A DNA stretch of 64,000 nt from DATARH01 sp035504235 (GCA_035504235.1 DATJSH010000104.1:1-64000); one strand, 5' to 3'. Numbered from the stretch's first letter, positions 15,968 through 25,363 are shown. Numbers and translations: made by a program. The notes: a model not told the origin generated them from the sequence alone.

Positions 15968-18736
15968 ATGATGAGACCGTTTCGGTTCCCGAGCGGCCTG
16001 CCCGCCTTCACCGCGACGACCAATTTCCTGCGGGGATTGGCCCAGCTCATCTTTGTGTTGGGCATATTGGGCGCGATCCTTGTGTCGGGCACGGTGGCGC
16101 TGGCAATCGCGCATTTCAGCCGCAACCTGCCCGATCAGCAGCAGTTGCTGAGCTATCAGCCGGCGACGGGGACCAGGGTCTATGGCGGCGACGGCTCGCT
16201 CCTCGCGGAGTTCGCCGCCGAGCATCGCATTCTAACGCCGTTCAATCAGATCCCGCCGCTCGTGGTGCACGCGTTCCTCGCCGCCGAAGATCGCGACTTC
16301 TACAACCACAACGGCGTCAACCCTTGGTCGATCATGCGCGCCGCAATGGCTGACGTGGTGCGCTACGGGCGCGGCCAACGTCCGCTCGGCGCATCGACGA
16401 TCACCCAGCAGCTTGTCCGCCACTTCCTGTTGACCAACGAGGTCTCGATCTCGCGCAAGATCAAGGAGGCGCTGCTCTCCTACCGCATCGAAAACCAACT
16501 GAGCAAAGACCGCATCCTCGAAATCTATCTCAATGAGATTTATCTCGGCGCTGGCGCCTATGGTGTCGCGGCGGCAGCGGACACCTATTTTGGCAAGCCG
16601 CTGGATCAGCTGACGGCGGCGGAGGCGGCGTTCCTCGCGGCCTTGCCCAAGGCGCCCAACAACTACAATCCCGTGCATCACGCCGACGCCGCGCTGGCGC
16701 GGCGCAATTGGGTGCTCGACGGCATGGCCGACGAAGGTTGGATCACCTCGGCAGAAGCCGAGCTCGCCAAAAGCCAGCCGCTCGACGCGTCGCCCCGGTC
16801 GCTGCCGGAGCCGCCAGTCAATAGCGAATATTTCGTCGAGGAGACCCGGCGACAGCTGATCGAGCGGTTTGGCGAGAAGGCAGTCTACGAAGGCGGCCTC
16901 ACCGTGCGCACCAGCTACGTGCCGGTGTATCAGGCGATGGGCGAGAAGGCGTTCCACAACGGGCTGGCCGACTATGACCGTCGGCATGGCTGGCGCGGTC
17001 CGGTCGAGCATCTTGCGACCGCAGCGGCGGCACAGGCCGCGATCTACACGCTCAATGACCCGACGGCGATGCCGAGCTGGAAACTCGCGGCGGTGACGAG
17101 CGTCGACAATACGGGCGCGAACATCGTGCTCAAGGGCGGTGCGACCGGCCGCATTCCGCTCGAGGAGATGCGCTGGGCGCGAAAGACCGCCCCTGACCAG
17201 CGCCTCGGGCCTTATGTCTCTCGCGCCCAACAAGTGCTGAGCCCAGGCGACGTCGTGCTGGCGGAATCGCTTGGCGCCGCGTCTCCCGGCGGAGCCGATC
17301 CGAAAGCCGGCGCCAGCCTCATCTACGGCTTGCGCCAAGTTCCCGATGTCAGCGGCGGCTTTGTCGCGATGGACCCCAAGACCGGGCGGGCGTTCGCGCT
17401 GATCGGCGGCTGGAGCTACCACGACAGCCAGTTCGACCGCGCGATGCAGGCAATGCGGCAGCCCGGCTCATCTATTAAGCCGTTTGTCTACATCACCGCG
17501 CTCGACGGCGACTATACCCCGTCGAGCATTGTCGACGATGCGCCGATTTCGCTGCCGCAAGGGCCGGGCTTACCCATGTGGAGCCCGGTCAATTACGAGG
17601 GCAATTCGTCCGGCCCCAGCACCCTCTACGAAGCGCTGGTGCATTCAAAGAACCTGGTGACGGCGCGGCTCGCCTCGATGATCGGCATGCCGGCGATCGC
17701 CAAGACGGTCCAGGCGTTTGGCATCATGGACAAGATGCCGCTCTATTATTCGATGGCTCTTGGCGCCGGCGACACGACGCTGTTCCGCATGGTCACCGCT
17801 TACGGGATGCTCGACAATGGCGGGCATTGGCTCAATGCCTCGCTGATCGATCTCGTCCAGAACCGCGACGGACAGATCATCTACCAAAAGGGCACCGCTA
17901 AATGCGCGGCGTGCTACATCACCGCCGGCTTGCGCGCCCAGCCCGACAACGACCCCGCCTACACCACGGCCGGCCGCGCCGATCCCTCGCTGATCTGGCT
18001 CAGAGGCGCGAGTTATGCCCCCGGGGCGATCCTGCACAAGCCGACGAAGCCCGACCCGCTGGTCGACCCGGTCGCCGACGAGCAGATCGTCACCATGATG
18101 CAAGGCGTGGTGCAACATGGCACCGGTATTAAGGTCGCCGCGGTCGGCAAGCCGCTTGCCGGCAAAACCGGCACGACCAGCGACTGGTTTGACGGGTGGT
18201 TTGTCGGCTTCTCGCCCGATCTCGTCGCGGGCGCCTATATGGGCTTCGACACACCGCGCACCCTCGGCGACGGCGAGGTCGGCGGCAATACTTCGGCGCC
18301 CATCTTCCGCGACTTCATGGCGGACGCGCTCAAAAATCAGCCGGATGTGCCATTCCCGGAAGACCATGGCGGCGAAATGGTGCTGATCAATTCTTATAGC
18401 GGGCAGCAGACCGTCGCCGGCGACCCCAACGCGGTGCTAATGGCGTATCGCCCCGGCACCGCTCCTAGCGAGCGGCACTACGACAGCAACCCCGCGGTTG
18501 CCGGGCTGCCAGGCGCACCGTCGCAAGAGGAGGCGCCCGATGCGATCGATGGCGCCGCGCCGGACGGACAGATGGCGGCGATGCCCTACGGCGCGGCGGG
18601 CGGCATGGCCAACGCGCAGATGGGCGGCGGGCCGATGATGCCGGTCAACGAGCGGGTTCCCGGCGGCTTACCCCTGGGCACGGTGGTACCTCCGCCGCCG
18701 CGAGCGATTGGCACCGGCACGGGTGGGCTTTATTGA
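15968..18736 (+). CDS. mrcA: Penicillin-binding protein 1A (bifunctional transglycosylase/transpeptidase)
   Basis: A product of about 922 residues that polymerises and cross-links peptidoglycan. One N-terminal membrane helix (FIFVLGILGAILVSGTVALA-like) is followed by a GT51 domain with EDRDFYNHNGVN, GASTITQQL and EIYLNEIYLG. A transpeptidase domain follows, with active-site SSIK (Ser501), SKN and KTGTT. The C-terminal 110 residues are glycine/proline/methionine-rich and likely disordered. I prefer the start at 15968 to the longer one at 15878, because the upstream ATG lies in the loop of a CCGCGG hairpin (15870-15889) and the extra 30 residues do not resemble the family. The last bases overlap the convergent DUF1499 gene. 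Confidence 0.95.
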   Translation: MMRPFRFPSGLPAFTATTNFLRGLAQLIFVLGILGAILVSGTVALAIAHFSRNLPDQQQLLSYQPATGTRVYGGDGSLLAEFAAEHRILTPFNQIPPLVVHAFLAAEDRDFYNHNGVNPWSIMRAAMADVVRYGRGQRPLGASTITQQLVRHFLLTNEVSISRKIKEALLSYRIENQLSKDRILEIYLNEIYLGAGAYGVAAAADTYFGKPLDQLTAAEAAFLAALPKAPNNYNPVHHADAALARRNWVLDGMADEGWITSAEAELAKSQPLDASPRSLPEPPVNSEYFVEETRRQLIERFGEKAVYEGGLTVRTSYVPVYQAMGEKAFHNGLADYDRRHGWRGPVEHLATAAAAQAAIYTLNDPTAMPSWKLAAVTSVDNTGANIVLKGGATGRIPLEEMRWARKTAPDQRLGPYVSRAQQVLSPGDVVLAESLGAASPGGADPKAGASLIYGLRQVPDVSGGFVAMDPKTGRAFALIGGWSYHDSQFDRAMQAMRQPGSSIKPFVYITALDGDYTPSSIVDDAPISLPQGPGLPMWSPVNYEGNSSGPSTLYEALVHSKNLVTARLASMIGMPAIAKTVQAFGIMDKMPLYYSMALGAGDTTLFRMVTAYGMLDNGGHWLNASLIDLVQNRDGQIIYQKGTAKCAACYITAGLRAQPDNDPAYTTAGRADPSLIWLRGASYAPGAILHKPTKPDPLVDPVADEQIVTMMQGVVQHGTGIKVAAVGKPLAGKTGTTSDWFDGWFVGFSPDLVAGAYMGFDTPRTLGDGEVGGNTSAPIFRDFMADALKNQPDVPFPEDHGGEMVLINSYSGQQTVAGDPNAVLMAYRPGTAPSERHYDSNPAVAGLPGAPSQEEAPDAIDGAAPDGQMAAMPYGAAGGMANAQMGGGPMMPVNERVPGGLPLGTVVPPPPRAIGTGTGGLY

Positions 18737-19224
18737 CCGGCCTGCCGCCGCAGCCGATCCAGCCATGCCAGGACCCGCCTGCGGTTGGTGCCGAAATCGC
18801 CGCTTCCGTAGCGCGACTTGCTGTAGACGGCGACGCCTGACCGGTCGCCATCGAGCGCGACGAATTCGGCCGTCACGATATCGGGAAATCGCAGCAGCCG
18901 CGTATGCTGGATGACGACGAGGCGGTGTTGCGCCGGCTCGTCGGCGACGATGACGGTGCCGGGCTCGCGGGCGAGCATTTGCCGCCAGTCGTGCTCGAGG
19001 CGGTCTGCAGGAAGCGCGAAGATCGGGCTCGGACCCGCCGTCGCCGCGCAATAATCCGGCGGGCAGACGAGAAACGAATTGTCGGGAAGTGGGTCGTGTA
19101 ACTCCCGGATAGCGACGTGCTCGCCCGGCTGCAGCGTGTCCTGGGCGGCCCGTCCCATATAGAGCCGCGTCGCCAATGCCAGCCCGGCCACCACCGACAC
19201 CGCGATCACCAGCTTGGTGAGCAT
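18730..19224 (-). CDS. DUF1499 domain-containing protein
   Basis: The 164-residue product has an N-terminal membrane helix (LVIAVSVVAGLALATRLYMG) and the DUF1499 domain, recognised by HTRLLRFPDIVTAEFVAL followed by GVAVYSKSRYGSGDFGTNRRRVLAWL. The function of DUF1499 is not known to me. It directly abuts the LLM oxidoreductase gene on the same strand with no gap, so the two are probably translated from one transcript. Its 3' end overlaps the pbp1A stop by 7 bases. Confidence 0.85.
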   Translation of the reverse strand: MLTKLVIAVSVVAGLALATRLYMGRAAQDTLQPGEHVAIRELHDPLPDNSFLVCPPDYCAATAGPSPIFALPADRLEHDWRQMLAREPGTVIVADEPAQHRLVVIQHTRLLRFPDIVTAEFVALDGDRSGVAVYSKSRYGSGDFGTNRRRVLAWLDRLRRQAGQ

Positions 19225-20238
19225 CTATGTTGGCGACCTTAACTGGAATGCTTCGGCGAGCAGCGCGTACGAGCGTTTGCGCGCCGCGAAGTCGTGGGTG
19301 ATGGTCAATACGACGATTTCGTCGACCCCGTAGGTCTCGGCGAGCGCCTCGATCTGCGGCTTCACGGTGTCGGGCGTGCCGACAATCTGCCGGCGGCGGC
19401 TGTGCTCGACAAAACGGCGCTCAATCTCGGTGTAGGGATAGGCAAGCGCCTCTTCAGGCGGCGGAAACGGCATCGGCTGGCCGGTGCGCTGGCGCAGGCG
19501 CGCTAGGTCACGGCTGGCGGCGAGATATTCGGCGCGTTTCTCGCTCTCGGCACAGATCACAAACACGCCGACGCTCGCCTTGGGAGCGGTGAGTTTTGCC
19601 GATGGCCGAAACTGCGCCTTGTACGCCGCCATGATCCGCGGACCGCCCTCGTCGGTGATAAAATGCGCGAAGCTGAACGCGCGGCCGAAATACGCGGCGA
19701 AGATCGCGCTCTGGTCGCTTGACCCGAGGATCCAGATTTCCGGCAGTGTCTCGCCGTCGGGCATCAGATGGATGCGTGAAAAGGGGTGCTCGGCGGGGAT
19801 CGTGTGCTCGAGATAGCCGATGAGATCGGCGATCTGATTTGGGAAATGCTCGATACCGAGCGCGCCCGGCCCGTGCGCCAGCGCCGCCGCGGCGAGCTGG
19901 TCGCTACCCGGCGCACGGCCGATGCCGAGATCGATGCGGCCGGGATAAAGCGTCTCCAGCATGCGGAACTGCTCGGCCACCTTCAGCGAGCTGTAATGCG
20001 ACAGCATCACCCCGCCCGAGCCGACGCGGATGCGGCTGGTCTCGGCGGCGATGCGGGCGATCATGATCTCGGGCGCGCTGCCGGCGAGCGCCGGGGTCGC
20101 ATGGTGCTCGGCCAGCCAGAAACGGCGATAGCCGAGCGCCTCGCAATGCTTTGCCAGCTCGATTGTCTCCAACAGCGCGTCGCGCGGGGTTACCCCCTGC
20201 CGCACCGGCGATTGGTCGAGCACGGACAGCGAAAGCAT
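19225..20238 (-). CDS. LLM class flavin-dependent oxidoreductase
   Basis: The 337-residue product is a luciferase-like monooxygenase of the MsnO8-type branch. It shows SVLDQSPVRQG at the N-terminus, RFWLAEHHATPALAGSAPEI, RVGSGGVMLSHYSSLKVAEQF and RIDLGIGRAPGSDQ. It should bind reduced FMN or F420 and oxidise a small substrate that cannot be assigned. It is divergent from cynS with 68 bases between the starts, so a shared regulatory region is possible. Confidence 0.9.
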   Translation of the reverse strand: MLSLSVLDQSPVRQGVTPRDALLETIELAKHCEALGYRRFWLAEHHATPALAGSAPEIMIARIAAETSRIRVGSGGVMLSHYSSLKVAEQFRMLETLYPGRIDLGIGRAPGSDQLAAAALAHGPGALGIEHFPNQIADLIGYLEHTIPAEHPFSRIHLMPDGETLPEIWILGSSDQSAIFAAYFGRAFSFAHFITDEGGPRIMAAYKAQFRPSAKLTAPKASVGVFVICAESEKRAEYLAASRDLARLRQRTGQPMPFPPPEEALAYPYTEIERRFVEHSRRRQIVGTPDTVKPQIEALAETYGVDEIVVLTITHDFAARKRSYALLAEAFQLRSPT

Positions 20239-20306
20239 GGCGCCGAGATTACCCGGTTGGCATGGCCGTTGCGGAGCTTTTCCTGACCATGACCAGGGAG
20301 GCTTGC

Positions 20307-20753
20307 ATGCAGCGCGCCGATGTCACCGAGAAAATCCGCTCCGCCAAGCGGCTTAAGCGGCTGAGCTGGAAGACCATCTGCGCCGAGATCGGCGGCGGTT
20401 CGGCGACCTACGTCACCGCGGCGCTGCTCGGCCAGATGAAGCTGCGCCCCGAGCAGGCAGCCAAGGCGGCAAAGCTGTTCGGGCTTGGCGAGGAGGAGAC
20501 GCTGCTGCTGCAGGAGGTGCCGTATCGCGGCTCGCTGCCGGCGCTGCCGCCGAGCGACCCGCTGATCTACCGCTTCCATGAGCTGGTCCAGGTCTACGGC
20601 ACGACCTGGAAGGAATTGATCCAGGAGGAATTCGGCGACGGCATTATGAGCGCGATCGATTTCGACATGGCGGTCGAACGCCAGCCCGACCAGAAAGGCG
20701 ACCGCGTCAAGGTGACGATGAGCGGCAAGTTTTTGAGCTACAAGGAATATTGA
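20307..20753 (+). CDS. cynS: Cyanate hydratase (cyanase)
   Basis: The 148-residue product is almost the size of E. coli CynS (156). The N-terminal helix-turn-helix-like domain (KIRSAKRLKRLSWKTICAEI, ATYVTAALLGQ) is followed by the catalytic domain with PLIYRFHELVQVYGTTWKEL (catalytic Arg and Glu) and GDGIMSAIDFDM (active serine). It turns cyanate and bicarbonate into ammonia and CO2. Start 20307 is chosen because AGGGAGG lies seven bases upstream. No cynT or cynX is nearby, so it acts as a stand-alone detoxification or nitrogen-scavenging gene. Confidence 0.96.
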   Translation: MQRADVTEKIRSAKRLKRLSWKTICAEIGGGSATYVTAALLGQMKLRPEQAAKAAKLFGLGEEETLLLQEVPYRGSLPALPPSDPLIYRFHELVQVYGTTWKELIQEEFGDGIMSAIDFDMAVERQPDQKGDRVKVTMSGKFLSYKEY

Positions 20754-20759
20754 GCCGCC

Positions 20760-21944
20760 CTACTTCAGCGCGCCTTTATCCCGGAGCGCGGCGATCTCGG
20801 CAGGGGCGAAACCGAAGCGGGCGAGCACCGCGTCGGAATGCTGGCCTTGCAGCGGCGCGGCTGTGGCGGGCGGGCCGGGCGTGTCGGCGAAAGCGATCGG
20901 CTTGGTCATCGTGCGGTAACGACCGATGACCGGATGATCGACCGAGGCGACCAGGTCCTGCGCCTGCACCTGCGGGTGGTCGAACATGTCCTCGATCGGT
21001 CGCACCGCGGCACAGGGCACGCGCTCGCCGAACAGCTCCTCCCATTCGAGCGCGGTCTTCGCGGCGAGCGCGGCGCGCACCTTGGGCACGAGCACCGGGG
21101 TCTCGGCGGCCCGCTTGCGCATCGACTCGTAGCGCGGGTCATCGGCCAGCTCGCTCAAGCCGACCAACTCGCACATCGCCCGGAAGAAATGGTTCGAATG
21201 AACCGAGATGTAGAGCATGCCGGCTTTGGTCGGGTGGATGCCGGTGAGGCCGCCCGTGCCGGAATCGCGCGCCACGTCGCGGCCTTCGCCGTCGGCCCAG
21301 ACAAAGCGCCCGGCCTGGATGGTCAGCGCGCTGCGCAACAGCGATAGCGCCAGATACTGGCCCTTACCGCTGCGCTCGCGATGGAACAAGGCCGCCGCCA
21401 CGCCATAGGCGACGAGCGCCGAGGTGAAATAGTCGACGACCGAGCCGAGCACGAGTTGCGGCTTGTCGATGCCGCCACCCTGAAACACGGTCATCCCCGT
21501 CAGGCATTGCAGCACCTGGTCGAACCCGCCCTTGTCCGACAGCGGCCCGCTGTCGCCATAGCCGGTGATCCCGGCGTACACGAGTCGCGGGTTGATCTTC
21601 CTGAGGCGCGGATAGTCGATGCCGAGCCGCGCCGGCACCGACGGGCGGAAATTCTCGACCAAGACATCGGCCTGCGCGACCATGCGGTGCAGCGCCGCCA
21701 GGGCTTCCTTGTGCTTGAGGTCGAGGCAGATCGCGAGCTTGCCGCGATTGGCGCCGATAAAGAATCGGCTGTCGCCGCCGGGCAGGCTCGACGGGAACTG
21801 GCGCAACTGGTCGCCCTGCGGCGGCTCGATCTTGATGACCGCCGCGCCGAGATCGGCCAACAGCGTGCAGCCATAGGGTCCGGCGAGATAGCTGCACAGA
21901 TCGAGGACAGTGATGCCGCTGAGCGGTCCTTCCGGCGCGGTCAT
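20760..21944 (-). CDS. Class III CoA-transferase (CaiB/BaiF family)
   Basis: The 394-residue product starts with LSGITVLDLCSYLAGPYGCTLLADLGA and has the class III features IKIEPPQGD, VENFRPS and GYGDSGPLSDKGGFDQVLQ. The aspartate expected to carry the CoA ester would be in that central region. It moves CoA between organic acids. The start overlaps the stop of the upstream HpcH/CitE gene by 4 bases (ATGA), so the two work together, as a CoA-transferase feeding a CoA-ester lyase. The acid is not identifiable; succinyl-CoA to citramalate or malate is one possible use. Confidence 0.88.
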   Translation of the reverse strand: MTAPEGPLSGITVLDLCSYLAGPYGCTLLADLGAAVIKIEPPQGDQLRQFPSSLPGGDSRFFIGANRGKLAICLDLKHKEALAALHRMVAQADVLVENFRPSVPARLGIDYPRLRKINPRLVYAGITGYGDSGPLSDKGGFDQVLQCLTGMTVFQGGGIDKPQLVLGSVVDYFTSALVAYGVAAALFHRERSGKGQYLALSLLRSALTIQAGRFVWADGEGRDVARDSGTGGLTGIHPTKAGMLYISVHSNHFFRAMCELVGLSELADDPRYESMRKRAAETPVLVPKVRAALAAKTALEWEELFGERVPCAAVRPIEDMFDHPQVQAQDLVASVDHPVIGRYRTMTKPIAFADTPGPPATAAPLQGQHSDAVLARFGFAPAEIAALRDKGALK

Positions 21945-22816
21945 TTCTGTGCCTTGGCGCGGATCGCCGCGATCGCATCCAACGTCCGCTGTGCGCGGTA
22001 GACGATCGGGTAGTCGATGAACTTGCCGTCGAGTTGGATCGCCGCACTGCCCTCGTTCTCGGCCTGGGCAAAAGCGGCGACGACGCGCTCGGCGAAATCG
22101 ATCTCGGCGTTGGTCGGGGTGAAGACGCGGTTGACCACGCCGATCTGGTTCGGGTGGATGCACATCTTGCCCTGAAAGCCGAGCGTCAGCACCTGCCGGG
22201 TCGAGGCTTCGAGGCCCTTTTCGTCCTGCAAATCGACCCAGACCGTGTCGAGTGGCGCCTCGATCCCGGCGGCGCGGCTCGCGGTCACGACGCGCGCGCG
22301 GGCATAAGCCAGCTCACCCTCGTCGCGCGTCCAGCGCATGTTGACATCGAGCGTGAAGTCCCCCGCGCCGAATGCGCAATGCTTGACGCGTGTGCCGGCA
22401 CCAAGGATCGCATCGATGTCGCGCAGCCCTTTGGCGGTCTCGATAATCGGGATCAGGTCGATGCCCCCGACCGGCAACGCGCGCTCGCGTTCGAGATTGC
22501 CGAGCAGCCAGTCGATTGTCTGGATTGTCGCTGCGCTCTCGACCTTCGGAAGGATGATGCCGTCGAACCCCGCCTGCACGATCGCAGTGAAATCGCCGTG
22601 GCAGAACTCGGTGTCGGCGGCATTGACCCGCACATAAAGGAGCCCGGTGCGGGGCTGCGCGTAGGCGGCGACGATGGCGTCGCGTGTCGCCGGCTTCTCG
22701 GCGATGGCCACCGCATCTTCCAGGTCGAGGATCACCGCGTCGGCGTCGAGCGTCAGCGCCTTTTCGACCCGGCGCGGGTGATTGCCGGGAGCGAAGAGGA
22801 ACGAGCGCAGCGGCAT
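21941..22816 (-). CDS. HpcH/HpaI family CoA-ester lyase (CitE-like)
   Basis: The 291-residue product begins MPLRSFLFAPGNHPRRVEKAL and contains DAVILDLEDAVA, the metal-binding acidic strand, IIPIIETAKGL with its glutamate, FGAGDFTLDV and GKMCIHPNQIGVVN. These are hallmarks of the malyl-CoA/citramalyl-CoA lyase branch. It would cleave a 3-hydroxyacyl-CoA to acetyl-CoA and a 2-oxoacid. The ATG at 22816 has a clear AAGGAG site; the upstream ATG at 22840 lies inside a REP-like palindrome and is rejected. Operon partner of the CoA-transferase downstream. Confidence 0.9.
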   Translation of the reverse strand: MPLRSFLFAPGNHPRRVEKALTLDADAVILDLEDAVAIAEKPATRDAIVAAYAQPRTGLLYVRVNAADTEFCHGDFTAIVQAGFDGIILPKVESAATIQTIDWLLGNLERERALPVGGIDLIPIIETAKGLRDIDAILGAGTRVKHCAFGAGDFTLDVNMRWTRDEGELAYARARVVTASRAAGIEAPLDTVWVDLQDEKGLEASTRQVLTLGFQGKMCIHPNQIGVVNRVFTPTNAEIDFAERVVAAFAQAENEGSAAIQLDGKFIDYPIVYRAQRTLDAIAAIRAKAQK

Positions 22817-22837
22817 GGGGGCATCTCCTTTGGTCGT

Positions 22838-22923
22838 CATTGCGAGCGGAGCGAAGCAATCCCCCGGCGTTTTGGCCCTCTACTTTGATGGAGATTGCTT
22901 CGTCGCCTTCGGTCGTCGCAATG
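22838..22923. repeat. REP-like palindromic element, copy 1
   Basis: The outer arms CATTGCGA (22838-22845) and TCGCAATG (22916-22923) and the inner arms GCGAAGCAAT (22851-22860) and ATTGCTTCG (22894-22902) form a long imperfect hairpin. The same arms recur at 25372-25454, so this is a dispersed family. It sits between the HpcH/CitE gene and the GST gene, where it could limit mRNA decay or read-through. Confidence 0.85.
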
Positions 22924-22928
22924 GCAAC

Positions 22929-23564
22929 CTAATTCCCCAGTGAAACCTCCATGCCGCGCTTGGTCGCCGGGCGCGCCATCAGCTCGTCATACCAGCGCTT
23001 GACGTTGGGGTAATCCTTGAGATCCACCTGGTGCCGCTCATGGCGCCACGCCCAGCCGAGGATCGCGAAATCGGCGATCGAAATCTCGCTGCCGGCGGCG
23101 TATTTGGCCTCGCCCAGCCGCTTGTCGAAAACGCCATAGAGCCGGTGCGTCTCCTTCATGTAGCGCTCGAGCCCGTATTTGCGATCGGCCTCGTCCTTGA
23201 CCATGAGGAAATGGTGCACCTGTCCCGGCATCGGGCCGAAACCGCCCATCTGCCACATCAGCCATTCGAGCACCGGCACCTGCTTGCGCAAATCGCCCTT
23301 GGGCCAGAACTTGCCGGTCTTCTCGCCGAGATAGATCAGGATCGCCCCAGACTCGAAAATGCTGATCGGCTGGCCGCCCGGTCCGTCGGGATCGACGATC
23401 GCCGGGATGCGGTTGTTGGGGCTGATCTTGAGGAAGGCTGGGTTGAACTGTTCGCCCTTTGAGATATTCACCGGATGAACCGTATAGGGTAGGCCCATTT
23501 CTTCCAGCGCGACCGAGATCTTACGGCCGTTTGGCGTGCCCCAGGCATGAAGTTCGATGGCCAT
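22929..23564 (-). CDS. Glutathione S-transferase family protein (YfcG/YghU-like)
   Basis: The 211-residue product has a thioredoxin-like N-terminal domain (ELHAWGTPNGRKISVALEEM, ISPNNRIPAIVD with the conserved cis-proline, SIFESGAILIYLGEKTG) and an all-helical C-terminal domain with EISIADFAILGW. The TPNGRK active region, with Asn in place of Tyr or Ser, is that of the Nu-class disulfide-bond reductases YfcG and YghU, so glutathione-dependent disulfide reduction is the likely activity. Start 23564 is preferred; the upstream frame is non-homologous. It may end the transcript that reads on to the CoA-ester lyase. Confidence 0.9.
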   Translation of the reverse strand: MAIELHAWGTPNGRKISVALEEMGLPYTVHPVNISKGEQFNPAFLKISPNNRIPAIVDPDGPGGQPISIFESGAILIYLGEKTGKFWPKGDLRKQVPVLEWLMWQMGGFGPMPGQVHHFLMVKDEADRKYGLERYMKETHRLYGVFDKRLGEAKYAAGSEISIADFAILGWAWRHERHQVDLKDYPNVKRWYDELMARPATKRGMEVSLGN

Positions 23565-23641
23565 GTGATGCTGTCTCCGATGGTGGCTGGCCGAGAGCAT
23601 GGCCGCCCGGCCGCAGGCCTGTCCAGCCATCATCGTGATAT

Positions 23642-23693
23642 CAGGAGGCTCACCTCCTGTTATCCTCCTATTATCGATGGCAATAACAGGAGG
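23642..23693. repeat. Overlapping, mutually exclusive hairpins (CAGGAGG/CCTCCTG)
   Basis: CAGGAGG at 23642-23648 pairs with CCTCCTG at 23653-23659. The same CCTCCTG, extended as CCTCCTGTTAT (23653-23663), pairs perfectly over 11 bases with ATAACAGGAGG (23683-23693). Another TCCTCCTG follows at 23698-23705. The two stems cannot form together. The region lies between the divergent GST and carboxyltransferase genes, 110 bases before the latter's ATG. Either a switch-like leader or a regulator site is possible. Confidence 0.7.
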
Positions 23694-23803
23694 CGCCATC
23701 CTCCTGCACCGGCCGGTGCGTCAGCCAAGCCTCTGGGCCGAAATTGAATGGTGACACGCCATAACGGCAATATGATGGCGTCGATCGACGGGCGGAGAAC
23801 GGG

Positions 23804-25363
23804 ATGAGCTGGCAGCCGGAACTCGACGAGCTGCGCGAGCGCGAGCGGTTGGCGCGTCAGCTAGGCGGCGCGGATAAGGTGAAGCGCCAGCACGACGCCG
23901 GCAAGCTCACCGTGCGCGAGCGCATCGATGGGCTGGTCGACGGCGGCAGCTTTCATGAGATCGGCGCGATCGCCGGCAAGGCGGAGTACGACGCCAGCAA
24001 CAATCTGAAGGAGCTGGTGCCGGCGAATTGCGTGTTCGGCCGAGCACAGATCGACGGGCGGCCGGTGGTCGTGGTCGGCGACGATTTTACGGTGCGCGGC
24101 GGCTCGGCCGATGCGACGATCCGCGAGAAGCCGCTGATGGCCGAGCAGATGGCGCATGATCTGAAGCTGCCGATCATCCGCATCATCGAGGGGTCGGGCG
24201 GCGGCGGCTCGGTCAAGACGATCGAGACCACCGGCCGCGCCAATTTGCCGGGGCGGGTCAATTCGGCGCTCCCCTACTACTTCACCACCGCCAATCTCGG
24301 CCGCGTGCCGGTGGTGGCGCTCGGGCTCGGCTCGGTTGCCGGGCTCGGCTCGGCGCGCTTGGCGTCGAGCCACTATTCGGTGATGACCAAGGAGACCTCG
24401 GCGATGTTTGTCGCCGGGCCGCCGGTGGTGAACGCGCTCGGCAACGATCTCGACCGCTTTGAGCTGGGCGGCTGGGAAATCCAGTGCCGCTGCGGGGCGG
24501 TGGACCACGCGGTCGACACCGAGGAGGAGGCGTTCGAGGCGACGCGACGGTTTCTCTCCTACCTGCCGTCCTCGGTGTTCGAGGTTCTGCCAAAAGGCCC
24601 GCAGACCGACGATCCCGAGCGGCGCGACGAGTTCCTGTTCGACGTGATCCCGCGCGACGTGCGCAAGGTCTACAAGATGCGGCCGATCGTCGAGGCGGTC
24701 GTCGACAAGGGCAGCTTCTTCGAGATGGGCCGGATGTTCGGCCGCGGCATGATCACCGGCCTGGCGCGGATTGACGGCGTGCCCGTGGCGGTCATGGCTT
24801 CCGACCCTTTCTTCTACGGCGGCGCCTGGACCGCGGATGTCTGCGACAAGATCATCCGTCTTGTCGACCTCGCCGAGACCTTCCACCTCCCGGTGCTCTA
24901 TCTCTGCGACTGTCCCGGTTTTCATATCGGGGTCGAGGCCGAAAAGGCGCAGACCATCCGTAAGGGCGTGCGGGCGATGGCGGCGGTCAATCAGACCACG
25001 GTGCCGTGGTGCACGTTTCTGGTGCGCAACGTGTTCGGGGTCGCCGGCGCGGTCAACCAGCCGGCCGGGCGGTTCTCGATCCGCTATGCTTGGCTCTCGG
25101 CGCGCTGGGGCTCGTTGCCGCTCGAAGGCGGGATCGAGGCGGCCTATCGCGCCGAGATCGACGCCGCGCCCGACCGCGACGCAAAGATTTCGGAGATCGA
25201 CGAGCGGCTGCAAAAATTGCGTTCGCCATTTCGTACCGCCGAGACATTCTGGGTCGAGGAGATCATCGATCCGCGCGACACGCGGCGTCTGGCGGTGGAT
25301 TTCGCCCGCCTCGCCGACAAGCTGCGCGTGCCGGGCGAGAGCAAATTCTGCATGCGGCCGTGA
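23804..25363 (+). CDS. Acyl-CoA carboxylase carboxyltransferase (beta) subunit
   Basis: The 519-residue product is a biotin-dependent carboxyltransferase of the PccB/MccB type, with two crotonase-like halves. It contains VRERIDGLVDGGSFHEIG, GSGGGGSVKTIE, VAGLGSARLASSHYSVM, and in the second half FFEMGRMFGRGMITGLARI and YLCDCPGFHIGVEAEK. It would move carboxyl from biotin to an acyl-CoA. There is no biotin carboxylase/biotin carrier gene beside it, so its partner must be elsewhere or it may work as a decarboxylase. It is followed by a MaoC hydratase after a REP-like element. Confidence 0.9.
   Translation: MSWQPELDELRERERLARQLGGADKVKRQHDAGKLTVRERIDGLVDGGSFHEIGAIAGKAEYDASNNLKELVPANCVFGRAQIDGRPVVVVGDDFTVRGGSADATIREKPLMAEQMAHDLKLPIIRIIEGSGGGGSVKTIETTGRANLPGRVNSALPYYFTTANLGRVPVVALGLGSVAGLGSARLASSHYSVMTKETSAMFVAGPPVVNALGNDLDRFELGGWEIQCRCGAVDHAVDTEEEAFEATRRFLSYLPSSVFEVLPKGPQTDDPERRDEFLFDVIPRDVRKVYKMRPIVEAVVDKGSFFEMGRMFGRGMITGLARIDGVPVAVMASDPFFYGGAWTADVCDKIIRLVDLAETFHLPVLYLCDCPGFHIGVEAEKAQTIRKGVRAMAAVNQTTVPWCTFLVRNVFGVAGAVNQPAGRFSIRYAWLSARWGSLPLEGGIEAAYRAEIDAAPDRDAKISEIDERLQKLRSPFRTAETFWVEEIIDPRDTRRLAVDFARLADKLRVPGESKFCMRP

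Noticed and set aside
16232..17422. Long minus-strand ORF of 396 codons opposite the PBP1A gene
   Set aside because: It is antisense to a clear PBP1A frame with catalytic motifs. Long shadow frames are expected at this GC content and its translation has no recognisable domain.
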